Below are positions 1 to 6,552 of a stretch of 14,989 nt of DNA, piece after piece (positions within the stretch are counted from its first letter, which is position 1; each line of letters begins with the position of its first letter). Below the pieces are notes generated by a model. The model had not been told where the DNA came from, made no database searches, and saw only the letters and a program-made list of their open reading frames with translations. The translations under genes and the position numbers were made by a program. Source of the stretch: Fidelibacterota bacterium UBA7303 (GTDB taxonomy: Bacteria > Fidelibacterota > Marinisomatia > Marinisomatales > UBA1611); contig DKQR01000050.1 of assembly GCA_002471805.1 (NCBI GenBank), positions 1-14,989 of the forward strand, read 5' to 3'.

Positions 1-149
1 ATACTAACTAGTCTTGACCCTTAAAATATTTTAGGCATTCACAGGACTTAATATAAATACGCACTGATAAACCCCAGGGAAGGGTACTTTTTATTGAATT
101 TAAAATTTAAAATCACGCAGGGATAAAATATTAAGTTTTATATTAGCTA

Positions 150-155
150 TATAAT
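150..155 (+). promoter_or_regulatory. Candidate -10 element for the IDO gene
   Basis: A perfect TATAAT ends 8 bases before the ATG at 164. No convincing -35 hexamer lies 16-18 bases upstream in this very AT-rich stretch. If used, transcription would begin at or within a base or two of the start codon, giving a leaderless mRNA, which fits the lack of a Shine-Dalgarno sequence. It could be a chance match in AT-rich DNA. Confidence 0.35.
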
Positions 156-163
156 TCCGACAC

Positions 164-1312
164 ATGGTAAAATTAAACGTAAGTGATTTTATGAAAAAAA
201 TTGCAACTTATGTCCATCCCGATCGGGGATTTCTTCCCTATCCTGATCCACTATTGGAATTGCCCCCTGCTTACCGTGCTTGGGATGAGTTGAATAATGC
301 TATGCCGGAACTACTTCATAATAATGATTTCCGTGATGCCTTAAATAATATACCTCAGTTGAATCCTTCCGGGATAAAAAATGGCCCAGAGCTTGATAGA
401 TCTATGCGCCAATTATCCATGTTTGCAAATGCCTATGTAAACTGGGGTGAGGAACCAGTGAAATCTATCCCAAAGAATCTCGCAATCCCTCTTTGGGAAA
501 TAGCACACCGATCAGGTAGGCCTCCAATCACCAGTCATGCATCCATTGTTTTATCGAACTGGCGCAGGATCGATCCTGATGGTCCGATTGTACCTGAAAA
601 TTTAAAAACACTCCAAAATTTCTTTGGAGGTAAAGATGAAGACTGGTTTTATTTAGCTACGGTGGGAGTAGAATCGGTAGGAGGTTGCGCAGTGTCTAAA
701 CTTTTTTCTTGTTTAGAGGCAGTTAAACACAATAAACCTAATTTTGTAGTCACCGCACTTAATGATCTTGCTTCTATAATCCATAAGATTAACCTTGCTC
801 TAGAAAGGATGTATGAACGTTGCCGAGCGGATATTTTTTATCATAGGGTGAGGCCTTTTCTGAATGGTTGGCCGGATGATGGAATTATTTATGAAGGGGT
901 AAGTGAGGAACCAAAGATATTTATCGGTGGCAGTGCCGCACAAAGCTCCTTACTGCAGACCCTAGATGCTGGGTTGGGCATTACCCATCCCAGTGATAAT
1001 TCTGGCCCATTCTTAATTCAGATGAGAAAATATATGCCACCAAATCATAGCAAAGTTATTTCTTTACTAGAATTAGATCCCATATTGCCCAAGTACCTTA
1101 ACAAAAATAGAAGTATTGAGCTAAATAATGCCTACGAAAAGTGTGTCTTTGGTTTAAATATTTTTAGAAAGAAACATCTGGAAATGGCTATTCATTATAT
1201 CTCTGACCAAGCAAAAAAGGGAAAAAAAGGAGAAGGCACTGGAGGAACAGAGTTTATTACATTTTTGACGACAGCAAAAAAGGAGACATATTTGCAAATG
1301 GAAAAAGAATAA
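164..1312 (+). CDS. Indoleamine 2,3-dioxygenase family protein (heme dioxygenase)
   Basis: Probable cytosolic heme enzyme that opens the indole ring of L-tryptophan with O2 to give N-formylkynurenine, the first step of the kynurenine pathway. The 382-residue product is close in length to animal IDO and is collinear with it as far as I can recall the human sequence. It has an AYVNW block near residues 90-94, an FYHRVRPFLNGW block at 225-236 whose Arg230 matches the substrate-pocket arginine, the family signature GGSAAQSSLLQ at 255-265, MRKYMPP at 287-293, a KKHLEMAIHYI segment with the likely proximal heme ligand His338, and the GTGGTEF loop at 358-364. No other kynurenine-pathway gene is nearby. 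The ATG lacks a Shine-Dalgarno sequence; a TATAAT at 150-155 would place transcription start almost on the ATG. An in-frame ATG at 191 is a less likely alternative. The gene is followed by repeat copy A with its terminator. Family assignment is firm; substrate (tryptophan versus other indoles) is inferred. Confidence 0.93.
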   Translation: MVKLNVSDFMKKIATYVHPDRGFLPYPDPLLELPPAYRAWDELNNAMPELLHNNDFRDALNNIPQLNPSGIKNGPELDRSMRQLSMFANAYVNWGEEPVKSIPKNLAIPLWEIAHRSGRPPITSHASIVLSNWRRIDPDGPIVPENLKTLQNFFGGKDEDWFYLATVGVESVGGCAVSKLFSCLEAVKHNKPNFVVTALNDLASIIHKINLALERMYERCRADIFYHRVRPFLNGWPDDGIIYEGVSEEPKIFIGGSAAQSSLLQTLDAGLGITHPSDNSGPFLIQMRKYMPPNHSKVISLLELDPILPKYLNKNRSIELNNAYEKCVFGLNIFRKKHLEMAIHYISDQAKKGKKGEGTGGTEFITFLTTAKKETYLQMEKE

Positions 1313-1374
1313 TCTGGAATTTCTAAAAGAGATATTTTTTAATGGAAAATTTTGAAATAAAGGTAACCACATAG

Positions 1375-1396
1375 CCTCACACTGGTGGGGTTTTTT
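1375..1396 (+). terminator. Rho-independent terminator in repeat copy A
   Basis: CCTCAC (1375-1380), loop ACTG, GTGGGG (1385-1390), then six T. The stem has six pairs, one of them T-G. It sits about 60 bases after the IDO stop codon and would end that transcript. Confidence 0.8.
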
Positions 1397-1420
1397 GTTT
1401 GTGGGAAGATGGGTAGTTTG
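1375..1420 (+). repeat. Dispersed terminator-plus-tail repeat, copy A
   Basis: After the terminator T-tract the sequence continues as GTTTGTGGG, AA, GATGGGTAG, matching copies B and C at the same spacing. The stem and loop are specific to this copy, but the tail is shared. Positions 1414-1428 also form a small inverted repeat (TAGTTT, GAT, AAACTA), and a promoter for the next gene starts inside the tail. Confidence 0.85.
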
Positions 1421-1447
1421 ATAAACTAGTTTTAATAATTCTATAAT
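1418..1447 (+). promoter_or_regulatory. Sigma-70-like promoter for the VOC gene
   Basis: TTGATA (1418-1423, five of six to consensus), an 18-base spacer, and TATAAT (1442-1447). The predicted transcription start is about 1454, only a few bases before the ATG at 1459, so the mRNA would be nearly leaderless. The -35 hexamer begins at the end of repeat copy A, so the module after the repeat would carry its own promoter. Confidence 0.5.
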
Positions 1448-1458
1448 AATATTAAAAA

Positions 1459-1914
1459 ATGAAAGCACAATTCCTTGGGCATGTAGTTTTCTATGTTGAA
1501 GACATGAATAAGTCCCTTGAGTTTTATAACGAACTAATTGGTTTTAAAATTGTTGGTTTTATTGAAAAACCTTTCAAGGTAACAGCACTGTCGAGTGGTA
1601 GAACGCATCATGAATTATTGCTGATCGAAGTTGGCCAAGCCCCCAAACCACCAAAAGGACACAGGTTAGGTTTTTATCATATTGGGATTAAAATTGGAGA
1701 TTCACTTGATGAGTTATCTTTAGTAAGAAAAGAATTAATTAGTGCAGGTATCGAAATAATTGGCATGTCTGACCACACTGTAAGCCAAAGTATTTATGTT
1801 TCAGATCCTGATAGTAATGAAGTGGAATTGTATGTTGATGACAATAGTGTTAATTGGAAAGATGAACCTGATTTAGTAATGTCTCCAATAAAGCCACTCA
1901 ATTTAAATAATTAA
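1459..1914 (+). CDS. VOC superfamily (glyoxalase/extradiol dioxygenase-like) protein
   Basis: Small cytosolic metalloprotein of the vicinal oxygen chelate fold; members include extradiol dioxygenases, glyoxalase I and fosfomycin-resistance enzymes. The 151 residues hold two beta-alpha-beta-beta-beta units: residues 5-58 start with GHVVFYVEDMNKSLEFY, and 70-126 start with LGFYHIGIKI and end SDPDSNEVELYVD. Likely metal ligands are His8, His74 and Glu123, the usual positions for a metal-binding member. The end pattern resembles CatE-like proteins of unknown substrate, so the reaction cannot be given. No Shine-Dalgarno sequence precedes the ATG. The gene is AT-rich, follows repeat copy A, and is followed 69 bases later by the methyltransferase gene without an intervening repeat. 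Confidence 0.88.
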   Translation: MKAQFLGHVVFYVEDMNKSLEFYNELIGFKIVGFIEKPFKVTALSSGRTHHELLLIEVGQAPKPPKGHRLGFYHIGIKIGDSLDELSLVRKELISAGIEIIGMSDHTVSQSIYVSDPDSNEVELYVDDNSVNWKDEPDLVMSPIKPLNLNN

Positions 1915-1983
1915 AAACCTTATCATAACAATTAATCGACAAATCATACTTTTGGCCTTTTTTCTTATACCATAATTGATTAC

Positions 1984-2793
1984 ATGGATAATTTAAATAA
2001 ATATATTCATGGATATTCTGATTATGAAACAAATCGGCTAAATAATCAGGCAGAAACTCTTGCAGATCTATTGCATCATGATTCTGTTTGGGATGAGGGT
2101 TCTATAATTCTAGAAGCAGGATGCGGCATTGGTGCACAAACAAAAATTGTTGCTCCTAAAAACAAAAACTCAAGTTTTGTTTCAATAGACATATCATCAG
2201 AATCTATAAATCAGGCAAGGACTAATGCTGATTCTAACCGATTTGAAAACGTAGTATTTAAACAAATCGATATATTGGATCTACCATTCGCAGATGAATA
2301 TTTTGATCATATTTTTCTTTCATTTGTTTTAGAACATATACCAAATCCAATTCAGGCATTAGTAAAATTGAAAAGAGTTTTAAAAAAAAAAGGAACAATA
2401 ACAATTATAGAGGGTGATCTTGGATCAACTATTTTTCACCCGGATAGTGAAGAAGCTAAAAAAGCAATTCAATGTCAATCAAAACTTCAGGAACAAAATG
2501 GAGGCGATGCCAATATTGGAAGAAAATTACACCCACTTTTATATCTGGCTGGATTTAAAGAAATTAAGATTTCTCCAAGACAAGTTTATGTTGATGACTC
2601 GAATCCGAAATGGGTCGAAGCATTTACAAAAAATACTTTCATAGCAATGATCAAAGGCGTTTTAAAAGAGGCTGTATCAAAAAATCTTATTAATATCGAA
2701 GAATTTGAAAAAGGGATTAAGGATCTAAATAGAACAGCTGAAGGTGGAGGTACTTTTAGCTTCACATTTTTTAAAGGAATTGGTACTAAATAA
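1984..2793 (+). CDS. Class I SAM-dependent methyltransferase
   Basis: A 269-residue Rossmann-fold methyltransferase. Motif I is ILEAGCGIGAQT at 42-53 (SAM-binding glycines), the acidic end of the second strand is SIDIS at 67-71, and the motif II/III region is QIDILDLPFADEYFDHIFLS at 94-113 followed by FVLEHIPNP. These fit the Methyltransf_11/25 type acting on small molecules. The C-terminal third (about 150-269) is specific to a subfamily and probably forms the acceptor cap; the substrate is not recognisable. The ATG has no Shine-Dalgarno sequence; a TATAAT-like CATAAT at 1971-1976 lies seven bases before it. The gene is strongly AT-rich and lysine/isoleucine-rich compared with the right half of the window, suggesting separate ancestry. 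Confidence 0.9.
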   Translation: MDNLNKYIHGYSDYETNRLNNQAETLADLLHHDSVWDEGSIILEAGCGIGAQTKIVAPKNKNSSFVSIDISSESINQARTNADSNRFENVVFKQIDILDLPFADEYFDHIFLSFVLEHIPNPIQALVKLKRVLKKKGTITIIEGDLGSTIFHPDSEEAKKAIQCQSKLQEQNGGDANIGRKLHPLLYLAGFKEIKISPRQVYVDDSNPKWVEAFTKNTFIAMIKGVLKEAVSKNLINIEEFEKGIKDLNRTAEGGGTFSFTFFKGIGTK

Positions 2794-2845
2794 CAGAATG
2801 ATGAGAACATCTAACTTAATCATTTAATAGGATACATTATCTTAC

Positions 2846-2859
2846 CAGAGAGTTCTCTG
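2846..2859 (+). repeat. Short perfect inverted repeat before the LMF-like gene
   Basis: CAGAGA, GT, TCTCTG reads as a perfect palindromic arm pair around a two-base centre. It lies in the open but formally untranslated 5' extension of the LMF-like gene. It has no T-tract, so it is not a terminator; it may be an operator, an mRNA hairpin or chance. Confidence 0.4.
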
Positions 2860-2886
2860 CAATCGTTTCGACCATCAAAACCGCTG

Positions 2887-4962
2887 GTGGTCTGGGATGG
2901 AAAGTGCAATTTCTGCCGAATGTGCGTGGAGCGGTTCAGTTCTTATAGACAGCAAAAAGTGGACTTGGTTCCGTATCAGAAATTGCCTAATAAATATCCC
3001 CAAGCTCCTGAAAAAGATTATGCTGCGTCAATAGTCCTTTTTATGCCATCAGGGAATACCTACCACGCTGCTGCCGCTGTCTATCGTTTCTTTGCGGAAT
3101 ATCCTTGGAAGGGCTGGGCTTTTTGGGCTTATCAACGATGGCGCTGGTTTGCCGCCTTCTCTGAGTGGGGATACCGGCTTGTAGCTAATCATCGGTGGAT
3201 TTTCAGAGGGCTAGTGACCCTTTTCTGGGGCAAGAGTTTTGCCCTGTCTTCCTATCGGACCAGTGGCTGGGTTTTTGGACGATTGTTAGGCGTTACAATG
3301 CTTTTTGCCTTTCTTTCCCTTTGGGTTCAGTCAGCAGGACTGATTGGACCAGAAGGTATTGTACCTTTTCAGGAAAATCTTGATCAGGTTCGGAAAAGCA
3401 GTCCAAGTAGCACGGCATCATCTCCATGGCTGTTGCGGCCAACCTTGTTATGGTTAATCTCCGGCGTAAGCGGACTAACATTTCTATTTACGATTGGTAC
3501 CTTGGCGACTCTTTTGTTGATCACTGGTTTTATCCCGCATATTGCAGTTTTGACAGGTTGGGTATGTTACCTGTCAGTAGCAGTGGTTGCCCAGCCATTC
3601 CTCAATTTCCAATGGGATCTATTGCTTTTGGAAACGATGTTCCTATCGTTTTTCTTTTTACCTTGGGTAATGAAAGAAAAAGTCAGTACGGCGAGTGAAC
3701 CCCATTTCATCGGTCGATTGCTATTGTGGTTGTTGTTATTTAAGCTGATGTTTGAATCCGGTTTAGTAAAATTCACTTATTTTGGGGTAGATGGGTCAAA
3801 TACGTGGGCTGATTTCACTGCATTGAATTATCACTATTGGACCCAGCCAATTCCTTCTTGGTTAAGCTGGTATTTTCATTGGTTGCCAAACTGGTTTCAT
3901 AAAATATCGCTAATAATTACATATGTCACAGAGTTAATTCTGCCATTTTTTATTTTTTTTCCACGCCGCTTTCGGAATGTTGCCTGTCTAGGTATGGTTT
4001 TTTTACAACTCATGATTATTATCACAGGGAATTATGGATTTTTCAATCTTCTGACAATAATCCTTTGTTTGACGCTGTTGGATGACCAGACAATCCCTAA
4101 ACAGCTCAAACGATATTTTTATCAACCCCAAAAAGAACGTCAAAATTTAGTTTGGACGATGTGTTGGAAATCTGTTTTTGGAACTATGGTGCTGATCATG
4201 TTTATTATTACCGGAAGCTATTATTTGAGTTTGGATTTTCGCGGGAATCGCCCTGAATTTTCAGGGAAAACGTTTTCTCCTGCACCGATTTCCAACACAC
4301 TGGTGCACACAGCACAGTTTTCCCGATCCATGAATTCCTATGGCTTATTTCGTGTTATGACAACCATTCGCCCGGAGATAATTATATCTTACAGTAATGA
4401 TGAAAAAACATGGACACCTTACCATTTTAACTATAAGCCGGTTGAACTCCAAGCGCAGCCGCCATTCTTTTTCCCCCATATGCCACGGCTGGACTGGCAA
4501 ATGTGGTTTGAAGCGCTTTATATCGAACGGATCATGGATGCTCCATTTTCATTATTTTTGTACAAACGTTTTCTGGAAGTGATGACTACGGGTGATATGA
4601 AAAAGGGTGAAATACGTGTAGAACAGTTTTTTACCCCTCAGGAATTACAGGACCTAAATATTATGGATGCCGGGGAGCAGCAGCAAGTTATCCAGAATTT
4701 TCAGATGCACATAAACAGTTATCTGGATCATTCCTACTGGTTTGCGATGTTCTTACGTGCCCTGCGTCGGGGAAATCCAAATGTGTTAGGCCTTCTTACT
4801 GATAACAGCAATTTTCAGGAGAAACCAAAAAATATGCGTATTGCCTTATATTATTACAACTTCTCCAGTCCTATAGAGCAAAAGAACGGATTCTGGTGGA
4901 CCAAAGAACCGCTGGAACAGTTCTCGCTGGAAATAAACTTGAAAGATAGTGACGAAATATAA
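2887..4962 (+). CDS. DCC1-like thiol-disulfide domain fused to lipase maturation factor-like membrane protein
   Basis: Large membrane protein, 691 residues from a GTG start. The N-terminus is a DCC1/DUF393 thioredoxin-like domain: WDGKCNFC carries a CxxC (Cys7, Cys10) and the domain runs to about residue 95. A polytopic region follows (about 130-450) with the lipase-maturation-factor-type blocks NFQWDLLLLETMFL (240-253), FESGLVKF (289-296) and LNYHYWTQPIPSWLSWYF (313-330). The C-terminal soluble part contains the hallmark PPFFFPHMPRLDWQMWFEAL (525-544). In vertebrates LMF1 helps fold secreted lipases in the ER; bacterial members are uncharacterised, so a role in folding or disulfide handling of exported proteins is inferred. 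The true start is probably upstream: the frame is open from 2815 and encodes RPSKPLV before VWDG, completing the first beta strand, but no ATG, GTG or TTG is available there. The next module begins after repeat copy B. Confidence 0.88.
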   Translation: MVWDGKCNFCRMCVERFSSYRQQKVDLVPYQKLPNKYPQAPEKDYAASIVLFMPSGNTYHAAAAVYRFFAEYPWKGWAFWAYQRWRWFAAFSEWGYRLVANHRWIFRGLVTLFWGKSFALSSYRTSGWVFGRLLGVTMLFAFLSLWVQSAGLIGPEGIVPFQENLDQVRKSSPSSTASSPWLLRPTLLWLISGVSGLTFLFTIGTLATLLLITGFIPHIAVLTGWVCYLSVAVVAQPFLNFQWDLLLLETMFLSFFFLPWVMKEKVSTASEPHFIGRLLLWLLLFKLMFESGLVKFTYFGVDGSNTWADFTALNYHYWTQPIPSWLSWYFHWLPNWFHKISLIITYVTELILPFFIFFPRRFRNVACLGMVFLQLMIIITGNYGFFNLLTIILCLTLLDDQTIPKQLKRYFYQPQKERQNLVWTMCWKSVFGTMVLIMFIITGSYYLSLDFRGNRPEFSGKTFSPAPISNTLVHTAQFSRSMNSYGLFRVMTTIRPEIIISYSNDEKTWTPYHFNYKPVELQAQPPFFFPHMPRLDWQMWFEALYIERIMDAPFSLFLYKRFLEVMTTGDMKKGEIRVEQFFTPQELQDLNIMDAGEQQQVIQNFQMHINSYLDHSYWFAMFLRALRRGNPNVLGLLTDNSNFQEKPKNMRIALYYYNFSSPIEQKNGFWWTKEPLEQFSLEINLKDSDEI

Positions 4963-5019
4963 AGAGTGTGGATAAATACAAAAACCTTGCAAACGAATAT
5001 TCAACAAAATTGAAGATGT

Positions 5020-5042
5020 AACCCTGACCAGCGGGGTTTTTT
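5020..5042 (+). terminator. Rho-independent terminator in repeat copy B
   Basis: AACCCTG (5020-5026), loop ACCAG, CGGGGTT (5032-5038), with a run of six T at 5037-5042. The seven-pair stem includes one T-G pair. It lies 57 bases after the LMF-like stop codon. Confidence 0.82.
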
Positions 5043-5066
5043 GTTTGTGGGGTGATGGGTAGATTA
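5020..5066 (+). repeat. Dispersed terminator-plus-tail repeat, copy B
   Basis: After the T-tract the tail reads GTTTGTGGG, GT, GATGGGTAGATTA, the same spacing and nearly the same bases as copies A and C, while the hairpin stem is different. Tail conservation ends at about 5066, 48 bases before the next start codon. Confidence 0.87.
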
Positions 5067-5114
5067 TTACGATAACTATCTTATTTTGAATAAGAAAATA
5101 TCCTCTAATAATAA

Positions 5115-5981
5115 ATGGGTTATATCTATATCTCACTAAGTGCCTTCTTTTTTTGTCTTATGACAGTCTTTGTAAAGATAGCAGGGCAAGAATTGGAAAC
5201 AGTTCAAATCGTATTTACTAGAGGTATCATTACACTTCTCTTTACTTTGGTAATAATAAAATCGAAAAAGGTTTATTTATGGGGAGAAAATCATAAAATA
5301 TTAATTCTTCGAGGGATAATTGGTACAATTGCTCTATTCTTTGTATATGAATCTATTCAGCGATTCCCGCTCCCAGAAGCAACTGTAATCCAATACTTGT
5401 ATCCTATATTTACTGCTTTACTCGCTTCATTTTTTATATCAGAACATGTAGGCAATCAACTTTATTTTGCAATTATTTTAGGATTCGTAGGTATATATAC
5501 CATCTTAGGTTTTCCATTTATTAATCCAGAATCTTCTCCAAATACGATTAATCTAATAATTGCCATCATTGGTGCATTCCTAACAGGTTTTGCATATGTG
5601 CTTGTTAGAATGGCATCAAATATGAAAGAGTCACCTTATGTAATAATGTTTTATTTTCCTTTGTTTACTGTACCATTAAGTTTCCCTTTCGCTTATGATT
5701 TATGGATATTCCCAAGTATAAATAATTGGGTAGTTTTATTTCTAATCGGGGTTTGCACACAATTAGGACAAACTTTTTTAACATTTGGATACAAGTTACT
5801 ACCCGCTAGTAAAGCAGCGCCCACTAGTTATATCCAAATACCTTTTTCTGCTTTAGCGGGTGCAGTTATTTTTTATGAAAATATATCGTATAATTTCATT
5901 TTAGGATCGATTGTAATATTTTTTGCCATCTTTCTAATAATTAAAAATAGAAAACAATCTGAACACAGTTTTTTGGATTAA
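5115..5981 (+). CDS. EamA/DMT-family permease
   Basis: Inner-membrane transporter of the drug/metabolite superfamily, 288 residues, with about ten hydrophobic segments arranged as two EamA repeats (about 1-135 and 145-280). Each repeat shows the family pattern in which a conserved proline-rich turn precedes the last helices: PEATVIQYLYPIFTALLAS at 93-111 in the first, and ASKAAPTSYIQIPFSALAG near 231-249 in the second. Members export metabolites such as amino acids or nucleosides; the substrate cannot be read from sequence. The N-terminus begins directly in the first helix (MGYIYISLSAFFFCLMTVFVK), which supports this ATG. There is no Shine-Dalgarno sequence. The gene is bracketed by repeat copies B and C as a single-gene module, and repeat C starts only five bases after its stop codon. 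Confidence 0.9.
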   Translation: MGYIYISLSAFFFCLMTVFVKIAGQELETVQIVFTRGIITLLFTLVIIKSKKVYLWGENHKILILRGIIGTIALFFVYESIQRFPLPEATVIQYLYPIFTALLASFFISEHVGNQLYFAIILGFVGIYTILGFPFINPESSPNTINLIIAIIGAFLTGFAYVLVRMASNMKESPYVIMFYFPLFTVPLSFPFAYDLWIFPSINNWVVLFLIGVCTQLGQTFLTFGYKLLPASKAAPTSYIQIPFSALAGAVIFYENISYNFILGSIVIFFAIFLIIKNRKQSEHSFLD

Positions 5982-5985
5982 TGGA

Positions 5986-6006
5986 CCCACATTCGTGGGG
6001 TTTTTT
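5986..6006 (+). terminator. Rho-independent terminator in repeat copy C
   Basis: CCCAC (5986-5990), loop ATTC, GTGGG (5995-5999), one further G, then six T (6001-6006). It lies immediately after the permease stop codon. Confidence 0.82.
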
Positions 6007-6030
6007 GTTTGCGGGAGGATGGGTAGATTA
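5986..6030 (+). repeat. Dispersed terminator-plus-tail repeat, copy C
   Basis: The tail reads GTTTGCGGG, AG, GATGGGTAGATTA, agreeing with copy B over its full length apart from three bases. A longer imperfect inverted repeat is also visible: TAATGGACCC just before and in the left arm can pair at eight of ten positions with GGGTAGATTA at the tail end. The same long pairing is not evident in the other copies. Confidence 0.87.
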
Positions 6031-6143
6031 TAAAATACAATGGAGCATTGCTTAGTGAGAATTAAAACTTAATTATCTCATTTCATCGATTATACTATTC
6101 AATGTGGTATTAAGATAATAATGATTTATGAAGGAATGTTTAA

Positions 6144-6476
6144 ATGCATAATAAAACACTAAAAGATATATTTGAAGATAAATACTCTGAATTACCTGAA
6201 CTATTGGAAAATAATGGAATCACAACATTGGCATTGTTAAACAAAAAAGTTTTTAATGAAAATGAAATGTATTTCTTTGAAATTTTGGGATATGATAAAA
6301 AAGACAACGAACGAATTAAAAATATTCTTCGAATGGAGAATACAGAGGACGTATTGGAATCCTTTATCTTATCATCTGTCGAGTCTAGATTTGGTTCTGA
6401 GATATTAAAACCAGTTATACTTTTATTAATAGTATTAATCCTAATTTTAGTATTCATAATAATAATATTCATTTAA
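6144..6476 (+). CDS. Small tail-anchored protein of unknown function
   Basis: I do not recognise this 110-residue protein. Residues 1-85 are charged and probably helical and soluble. Residues 15-33 (SELPELLENNGITTLALLN) resemble one helix-hairpin-helix-like unit, but only loosely. Residues 90-110 form one very hydrophobic Leu/Ile/Val helix ending at the C-terminus, so the protein is likely held in the inner membrane by its tail with the body in the cytoplasm. The start is supported by AAGGA at 6131-6135, eight bases before the ATG, and a TATACT at 6091-6096 could be its -10 element. It is the only gene between repeat copies C and D. An equally long open frame lies on the opposite strand, but its composition looks like a shadow. 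Confidence 0.72.
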   Translation: MHNKTLKDIFEDKYSELPELLENNGITTLALLNKKVFNENEMYFFEILGYDKKDNERIKNILRMENTEDVLESFILSSVESRFGSEILKPVILLLIVLILILVFIIIIFI

Positions 6477-6507
6477 AAATATTAGTTTAGTCTTATTAAT
6501 AATCCAG

Positions 6508-6529
6508 CCCTGGTCACCCAGGGTTTTTT
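6508..6529 (+). terminator. Rho-independent terminator in repeat copy D
   Basis: CCCTGG (6508-6513), loop TCAC, CCAGGG (6518-6523), then six T. This perfect six-pair stem is the strongest of the four. It ends the small tail-anchored gene upstream and faces the convergent membrane-protein gene downstream. Confidence 0.85.
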
Positions 6530-6550
6530 GTTTGTGGGAGGATTTTTTAG
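6508..6550 (+). repeat. Dispersed terminator-plus-tail repeat, copy D
   Basis: The tail matches through GTTTGTGGGAGGAT (6530-6543) and then changes abruptly from the expected GGGTAG to TTTTTAG. The break is ten bases from the stop codon of the minus-strand gene, so the start of the next module may have replaced the end of the tail here. Confidence 0.82.
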
Positions 6551-6552
6551 TA

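Noticed and set aside
71..92. Possible terminator (ACCC, GGGT, T-run) before the IDO gene
   Set aside because: The stem is only four pairs with two bases between it and the T-run, and the conserved repeat tail is absent.
1154..1468. Minus-strand open frame crossing the end of the IDO gene and repeat A
   Set aside because: It overlaps a certain gene and a terminator, and its product is low-complexity Phe/Leu-rich sequence typical of antisense translation.
3787..3796. GTAGATGGGT inside the LMF-like gene resembling the repeat tail
   Set aside because: Short chance match in coding sequence, without hairpin, T-tract or the rest of the tail.
6140..6472. Minus-strand open frame of 110 codons opposite the small tail-anchored gene
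   Set aside because: It mirrors the plus gene almost exactly; its product is a Ser/Ile/Asn-rich string without domain pattern, and the plus gene has a ribosome-binding site and a clean membrane helix.
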